From assembly GCA_030141605.1 (NCBI GenBank), contig JAQGDQ010000274.1, forward strand, positions 1-64,000: a DNA stretch of 64,000 bases. The letters are read 5' to 3'. Below the pieces are notes generated by a model that made no database searches, was not told the DNA's origin, and saw only the letters and a program-made list of their open reading frames with translations. How positions within the stretch are numbered: position 1 is the stretch's first letter; each line of letters opens with the position of its first letter. The DNA comes from Tubiluchus corallicola. Lineage: Eukaryota > Priapulida > Priapulimorpha > Priapulimorphida > Tubiluchidae. Below are positions 50,601-59,600 of the stretch, in pieces. Position numbers and translations under genes: made by a program.

Positions 50601-53600
50601 AACTCTATAAACTAAGTAACCAAGTTTACATATGTATCTGAAAGTCAACAGAAGTCTGTAAATTAATTACATTTACGCAATTATCGTATACTACTTACAC
50701 ATTTTACGGTATAATCCTGTGGGTTAAAGCTGTGTAATCACTTTAATCTTGGTCATAATTGATCATATGACTAATTTTCACATAAACATAGTTAAATACA
50801 ACGTTAGAATAACTAGATGATGCCCTTTTTCGTCTTAAATGAGCGCGCCCAAGCATAATGTAAAGTGATCACGACTTTAAATTGATTTTACTAATCGCAC
50901 GCGAGATGCTTATCACAATTTTATTGCTGAAACTTTCTAACATTTTCCCCAAATATTAAAGTAAGCTCAACTTCCTGAGAGACTTGGCTTTTTGCTTTAA
51001 TGAAGTCTTACAGTCACTGAGGATGTATGCACTTTTTGCTCTTCCTGTAAGAACTTTAATGTTAATCTTATTTTACAAACTGCTTCCATTTCCCTTTCAT
51101 GTAGGCTTGAAACAGGCTCTCGAACCGTTGAAAGCAGATTTGCAAAATGAGGTTTCCGTGAAGTTGACCGCAACGGATACTGCACTAAAAGATGGCATCG
51201 GGAAACTGGTACGGTCTCGGGTAAGTGGCAAAATTATTGCAATTCAACGTAGAGTTAAATGTAGTAGTTAATTTAATAATCTTTATTTCACAATTTCGCA
51301 ATAAACAAATACTTACACACCACAAGTACATTGATAATCAATTTTTTGTTAATACAACAAAATTAAGATATAATTATTAAGACCTAAGAAGCAAGCTTGT
51401 GTTAGGCCACTAAAATTAGTAGTGAGAGAAAAAATCAACAACATCCTGCTAATAGTTAGTGTGAGTTACAGTGGGCATTAGTAGTATTTCACAATTACGA
51501 TTTAAACTGATGTACGATACAGAGAAATGATAAAATGTTTTAACACGTTCGTTAAGCATTTGTGGAGAAGGCAACACTTGATTAGACTATATGGAGATGT
51601 GTGGTACAGTGAAATTATAAATGTTTTAACACATTCCTAAGCATTTGTGGAAGAGGCAACACTTGATTAGACTACACAGAGATGTGTGGTACACTGAAAT
51701 TATAAATGTTTTAAATATTCACTAAGCGTTTATGGAGGAGGCAACAGTTGATTAGACTATATGAAGGTGTGCACATGCAGGGTGGATATATTTGTATATA
51801 TATCGTAATAATTACAATGTTCAGAGAGCTTCAACCCTCATTGTTGTAGAATATGTGTCCATTAGGTTCTTAGACCCAAGATAAAGGTCGTGTGAAATTG
51901 TGATAATCTTTTCGCACTAAATGTCGAAAAAAACAGTCACATACGTGACTATGATAAATGCTGTGCTCAACTGGCACAAAGTTAAAACATTCAGCTTATC
52001 AAGGTTGTGGTCTGTGGTCTGTTGCTTCCTAAATTTTCTGCTACCTAAAGAATCATCACTACGTGAAGTTAACCATTAGTCAGTTATGATGCCTTATTTC
52101 TTGTTTTAGTCAACATAATGTCAAAAGCTTTTTTTGAGGTTTGTTTTTTCAGTATTGCATTGCATACTGATCACCCGTGTCCAGGGATGTGCAAACTGCG
52201 ACCCGCGGGCCGCTTGCAGCCCGCCGCGAGATCTTGTGCGGCAGGCAAAGATGTTTGTCATCCTAATGAAAGTGCAGCTCGGGCGATGAATTGAGTCGCA
52301 AGTATCAGGAAGATATTTCCAGCTGAAGTGCACACCACGATCGCAAAGATAGTGCGGGTAGTTTCTTGCACTAAATCGGATGGCATTGACCCTCGCAAAA
52401 CGGTTGTCACTTAAGGTCACTGTCCGACATGACAGAATTTCACGTTGCTCACCTGGAACAAAAAAAAGCGATGAAATCACAGACTACCACTATCACAGCA
52501 AACTACCACGAAAGCCGCCATTGAAACGTTGAAACGTGCATGAAATGCGAGAAGCAATCTGATTGGCTGGTGGAGACACCAACCAGCCAATCTCTAGGCT
52601 TCTATTATCGGGTCGATTGATTGGCGCAGTCTTCTTCTTGATCACAATGGCTAAATCATTTCAATTTAGTTCTTTTACAAAATAAATTATAAATAAAATT
52701 ATAAAATAACCAAGACAAAATGATCTACCTACTATGACCAAGAAGACGACTGGGCAGACCAATTTGTAAGTAACCAGCAAGTTGAAAAAGTGTCACCTCT
52801 GATATAGCGGATTCCCAGATTTTAGTTTCAGCTTCAGCTCAATAGTACACGCCTGGATCAGTGCCTGTTTCATCAGGTGTAGTATTCTTATAGATCAGAA
52901 ACATAGATAAGAAAAGGAGGAAGATTGAAGACAGATTAGCATACACTGTACTGCACAGACTGTGTTCTGTACTGTACTGCACAGACTATGTGATGCACTG
53001 AACTGCACAGACTGTGTTCTGCACTGTACTGCACAGACTGTGTGATGCACAGTACTGCACAGACTATGTGATGCACTGAACTGCACAGACTGTGTTCTGC
53101 AGTACTGCACAGACTGTGTGATGCACTGTACTGCACAGACTGTGTAATGCACTGTACTACACAGACTGTATGATACACTGTACTAATATGCATTGTAATA
53201 AAATTACCATTATTTGACGTGAAAGTTGAAATCTATGGTTTTTAATATAAGTTTTAATAGCTTCTAGAATGGTTTCTTAAGTTTAGTAATAATGATGTGC
53301 GCAGATCGGATGCAAAAATCGTGTTCAGGTCCCACTGTTCTTGGCTCCTTGACCAAACTGCACGCGGCTGTCAGATAATTTGCACACCCCTGACCTAAAA
53401 TAATGAATTACACTAGCTGTCTTTCGTACCAGATTTGGGATTCATGGTGTTCTATTTCATATACATTCATACTGTGCTTTTATTATTTGATCATGTCACA
53501 AATCTATCCTTGTGATACGTCAATTCGGGTGCTGATTGTCAAAAAAACTTTACTATTTCAGGGAACAACTGACGCGATCAGTCAGGCTGTTGCCAATGTC

Positions 53601-56600
53601 ATTCAGCCGATAGTTCAAAAAGCCTACGTGGATTCGTATCAAAGCATGGTCCTGCCCGCCTTCGAAAGAGCTTGTCAGGCGATGTTTGGACAAATCAACG
53701 AGACCTTTCAAAAAGGAACCAGGGAGTGTAAGTATGCAGACACGTGTAAAAACTGTGCAGAATTTTTTTTTCTAAAAAGTAGATTACTGTAGTACTAAAT
53801 ATGCCAGCTTCTATAAATTCTTCCTGCATTACAGCCTGAGTTTAGTCTTAACACAACCTCATTATGACCTTAGAGCTGTTACAGAAAGTGTCGGCAGCAT
53901 CTACCTACTTTAGTGCTAATTTAGTACTCTGTAGTGCTAAGTGTGTCATCTTATGTAAATTCATTCTGAGTTTAGTCTTAACACAACCTCATTATGACCT
54001 TAGAGCTGTTACAGAAAGTGTCGGCAGCATCTAGCTACTTTAGTACTCTGTAGAACTTTTTAAGAAGCTTAAAATAGGAGAGATTAGAAAACATTGGTTT
54101 TTGAAATTTTCATGTTGAGTTTATGCGTATAAATTGATTTGTTACTGCCTAGAAAGATTCTAGTATATTTGTACGTTTTTTAGTAAAAATAATAAACTAG
54201 CAATTCTTTCTTGTGAGAACTAGCTTTACATTTACAACCATTAATAGTAGTCGTTACAATAAATAATACAATATACAGCGTATTTTTCTAAGATTTTTCC
54301 ACTTGGAAATTTTATTGAATGAAGGTAAAAATTGTTGGCAAAAAATGGTACCATCTGCGTTCGATCTTTGATCCGTGCGGTTATATTATAGGTCTGTATT
54401 TACACACGGATTTGCATTTTAGATCTGAGTCAGCTGCAGTTCGTCTCACAGAAGCAACAGCAAACCTTGCAGGACATGAAAGATCCCGCATTGAAGAAAC
54501 TTGAAGAACAAGTCGAAGCATTCCAGAAGAGTTCCGAGCAGTTGAGCTCAACCGTCATCTCTGAGATGCAGGCGAGCCTGAAGACTCAACTACAGACGGC
54601 AACGAACAGGTATAAGTGGATGTATTAAATGTGTACTTACATAGCAAGATTTTCCATAAGTCAGTAATTATGCTTTTCTAGTTATTCACACGTCCTGAAT
54701 CTCCACTTCACGAGGATCATTTTGACACCAAGTTCATCGCTCTATATTATTTCTGAGCTGAGATAACCACGTTGAAGTTGAGCAGCAGGCTACGCAGTGA
54801 AAAACAACCTTGAGAAAATCACTGTTAAAGTCAGCCATTGTTTTTGTCGCATCTCTACAAAACACTTAGCAACTGTACGAAAGTGTGGTTGCTATGGCCT
54901 TTGCAAGAACACAATGAAGTTATGTTTAAATACAGTAGATGGCTCTTCCTGACGAAGGTCTGTGCTTGGCAGGAGAAAACACCCCAAGCAAAATGACTGC
55001 TTCCAGGAGCTACAATCAAAGTTTGAAAGTACAAGTTTTTTTACGATTACAGTACTAGTTTCTAGAGAGAAAAGTGGGTAAAGAGTTATAAACTTAAATT
55101 TTTAGTGTTTTTTGAACACTTTCTTGATAATTTGATGCCAGAATATAAAAGTCCAATATATTTAGTGTAGGTTTTTACAAAATGCGAAAAAATGACATTT
55201 GACGAAATTTTTGGTGCTTTCTACTTTGAAGCATCATAACGTAGTTTGAACTATGCCGACTTGTGGACGGTTTTGGTATGCAAGCATACGAATGCATTTT
55301 ATCGATATGTTAAAGTTTGCATACAAATGAATGGCTCATAACAGCTGGTCAGAGATTTGCAGCTGGCTGATGATCCAATATTGGGAGCTAGTTTCGCTAT
55401 GCTTGATGGTAATGGTTATGTAAAGGAAGCCAATGTTGTGGCTTATAATGTTCCTTGCAAAACATCTAATTTGTAGAATTTCTCTCACATGGGCAGCGAG
55501 AGCACTCGCAGACGGTTTACGCATAAAATTCTTAGAACATTTGTTAATTTGTCTAGAACATTTTGTCTAGCTGTTGTTCTTTTTAATATTGCTATGGAAT
55601 AAGCTAGAAATATAGCTTATTTGCTGTGGAATCGATTCATAATTGGTTAATGCTAAATGCACTTGAAATACTAAAGCGAAAAACATGTATTTTATTAACC
55701 TCTTACATGTGTGATAAATATTAGTGTTTCATTAGATTGTGTGTTCCCAACCTCGGGATCATGACCCCAAGTGGGGGGTCACCAAGCAGTTTTCATGGGG
55801 TCGCGGGTTAGTCCAAAAACTATTTTTAAAAAATGCAGTTTTCATGAAAAGTATGTAAGTAGGTCTTGTTTCCTCGGTCTCTCATTACATCATTTTGTTC
55901 TGGAAAATGAAACTGCGTTTTCCCACTCTAAATGCAGGATACCAGTGCTTGATTTTCCGGGAAAATGAAAATGCACGTTGTTCCATACTGTACACTTGTG
56001 TGCAGTGTACATCGCCCGAAAGAGCGTCACTATTCATTTTACCTTGGATATCTATTGCTGTTGCATTACTGGTCGCTGAGAAACAGGTGTAACCTTTACA
56101 TGAATGAATTAATGAAACAATCACTCATTTTTCAATAATTTGTTGAATAATAAGTTAAAATTAATAAATCGGAACGATGATGTTTAATAGCATAACATCC
56201 AAGATTATATTCTTCATGGGGTTGCGATGTGATGCAGGATTCTGGAAAGGGGTCGCCATCAACAAAACGTTGGGAACCACTGCATTAGATATTTAGCCCA
56301 TGAGAAATAAAAATGAAGAATACTGCAATATATGCTCTAGAATTTACTAACAGAAGAATGCCCATCGCTTACATGTGTTTATGCTTATACTGTCTCTCTG
56401 TAAGTCAATTGATCTGTAATAGATGTCAGCTTTTTCTGTTTTCAGTGTCGTTATGGTTTTCTTTCATTCTTCAGGTTGCAAGATACGCTGAGCAACAACA
56501 TTAGTGCAGTGATTAAAGATGAAATGAAATCAGCCCTAAAAGAGCAGCATACCGTTATAGGTAAATGTTTGAATAATCTTCTTGAGCGAGATGAGTGAGA

Positions 56601-59600
56601 TGTGTCAGTGATTTTATTTGCTTTCTTTGTAATACAAGTCAATTTTGGGCATAAGGTACTCGATTATAAGGGACAGTCACTTATAAGGGACGACCTACAC
56701 CGGTCCACATTTTCCTATGTAAAAATCTTCGTATATAAGGTACTCGGATATAAGGGACTTTCAGTTATAAGGGACACTCTCTTATAAGGGACCACCAACA
56801 CCGGTCCCAATTTTTCGTAACGTTTTTCCTATGTAAAAATCGTCGTATATAAGGTACTGTGATATAAGGAACTTTCGGTTATAAGGGACAATATCTTCAA
56901 GTTCCATATAATAGCAACCACATGTAAGTGACCCTATTATCAAAGCGAAATTGATCGATTTTTAACCTAAATTTTTCGTAAACTCTGCCTTCGAACAGCT
57001 CGGTTTCCGCAGTCACATACATCTCGCATCACTGAAGGAGCTTCCTACATACCGTTTGCACTGAATGTGTAGCAATAATCCATAAATATATGGGTGAAAG
57101 TACTTATACAGGAGGATCAATTTAGATGCAATCACATTAAACTTACATTACAGTAAATCAGCTATTTGCTTTTTTACCAGTGCTATAAAGCTGTTTCACA
57201 TTAATTCAACTATTTGCCTTTTTACCAGTGCTATAAAGCTGTTTCACATTTAACCAACTATTTGCTTTTTTACCAGTGCTATAAAGCTGTTTCACATTAA
57301 TTCAACTATTTGCCTTTTTACCAGTGCTATAAAGCTGTTTCACATTTAACCAACTATTTGCTTTTTTACCAGTGCTATAAAGCTGTTTCACATTAATTCA
57401 ACTATTTGCCTTTTTACCAGTGCTATAAAGCTGTTTCACATTTAACCAACTATTTGCCTTTTTAGCAGTGCTATAAAGCTGTTTCACATTTAACCAACTA
57501 TTTGCCGTTCTACCAGTGCTATAAAGCTGTTTCACATTTAACCAACTATTTGCCTTTCTACCAGTGCTATAAAGCTGTTTCACATTTAACCAACTATTTG
57601 CCTTTTTACCAGTGCTATAAAGCTGTTTCACATTTAACCAACTATTTGCCTTTTTACCAATGCCATAAAACTGTTTCACATTTAACCAACTATTTGCCTT
57701 TCTACCAGTGCTATAAAGCTGGTTAGCATTTAACCAACTTTTTGACTTTTTACCAATGCTATAAAACTGTTTCACATTTAACCAACTATTTGCCTTTTTA
57801 CCAATGCTATAAAACTGTTTCACATTTAACCAACTATTTGCCTTTCTACCAGTGCTATAAAGCTGTTTCATGTTAATTCAACTATTTGCCATTTTCACCA
57901 GTGCTATAAAGCTGTTTCAAATAATCGAATCAGAAATTTATGATCACATTGCGAAAAGCTGTCATATTTGAGAGCTTTCACCTTTTTCTCTCTGTTTAAA
58001 AAAACTAGCGTATGGATAACTAGGCTTTTTCTACTATAGTACATTTTCATAAGCTTTTTATTGCCTCCAATTATTTTGCAAAATGAAATCTGACGTTTAC
58101 GTAATTGAATTTTTTCTGCTTTATTGCTGTTTAATATCCCAAAAGTTGAAATGTAGCATTAAACAAACCTGTTCCGTTACTTAAATCTTTTGCTTAAAAC
58201 GAGCAAATGGGCTGTACTAATCCACTAACTTTCTTCACCGTTGTCTAGGAGACAGCGTGGTGAGTGCGCTTCGCTCGAATGCCGCCACGCCCGTACCAAA
58301 GCTTCCTATGGATCTCCAGATGCAGAAGATGCACTTGCAGCAGCTGCTCCAACAGAAGCAACTTAACGAAGCGTTTCAAACGGTTTGTAGCTTCGTCGAT
58401 AACAGTAGTTTATGTATCTTTATTTAAATTTACTGAAAGTTTTTTTCTAATAGGTTAATAAGACAATCACTGTTAAATAATTTGTTGAAGAGCAAGTTAA
58501 AATTAACAAATGCAGGGATGAGAATTTTCCAGATACACGGAATTCCGAGTTTTTGGAAGACCAATAGTGCCATTTTTTGTAAATCGCGTAAATTCATTGA
58601 GAAAATTTTTACAGACCCAGTACATTATTTCACAAGCTGACTTTGTTTACATCACGTACATCAGTGTAACCACGTGTATATCTCTATGTATAAAAATATA
58701 GAATCAATTGTGCAGAGTTATTTGAGTCAATTGCAGACAGTTTTTGTATACTTTTGTATAGGAGCGGCCAGTACTTAGGGGTTTTTGAGACAATTAGGTA
58801 TCATGTATCCTTGATAGTAGAGTATTTTAAATTATGCATAAAACAAGGTAATTGATATTTTAATTCCACTTAGAGCCTCTCTATGGTCACAAAATTGCAA
58901 TTTGTTGCTGGCTCCAAGGGGACTTCCCTTGAACCCCATTGGCGGCCTACACGGCCCCCAAACCCTCGGCCTGTTTCAGAGGTTTTTTTGCAATTTGTCA
59001 TTCTCATCCCTGTAAATGTAGATGATAATGATCATTAATAGTACAACATGTGATTATGTTCTTCGTGGGGTTGCTATGTGATGCAGGTTTCTGGAAAGGG
59101 GTCGCCGTCAACAAAAGGTTGGGAATCACTGGGGTAAAGTGTTAACTAAAGATTATGCTTAACCACTGAAAATAATATTACCTCACCCAGCACTTGGTAC
59201 ACTAAATCGATACATTATCGGATGTGCAAGTAGTAAAACGTACATTTTTTTCTGTTCAGGCTCTGTCTGCGTCTAATCTCAGCCTCGTCATGTTTGTGTG
59301 TAATGCCATCCAGCCAGCGGATGTGTTCGAGCGAACTCCGTGCCCGCTCCAGCAACCGGTGCTTCTTTCGCTCATCTCTCAGCTTTCTGCGGATCTCGGT
59401 ACCGAGACGGAGTTGAAGCACAAGTAAGTAAAACTGCTGTGCGCTTGGCAATTTAATATTTATACATTCTCTTGTACGCTGTCAAGTGGTAAGTGTTAGT
59501 GTGTCTGAGAGGCATTTATGACAAATCTTCAAAAGTCTCAGTTGAATTTTATGTAAACCACTGATCTTTATTTGTGCAATATTAAAAAATTAAAATAGAA

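Noticed and set aside
52121-52480. 119-codon minus-strand frame as a hAT transposase
   Set aside because: No transposase motif seen; it overlaps the terminal region of a hAT-like element.
57398-57871. 157-codon minus-strand open frame
   Set aside because: It is only the 48-bp minisatellite read in a frame kept open by its period; no start context or family match.
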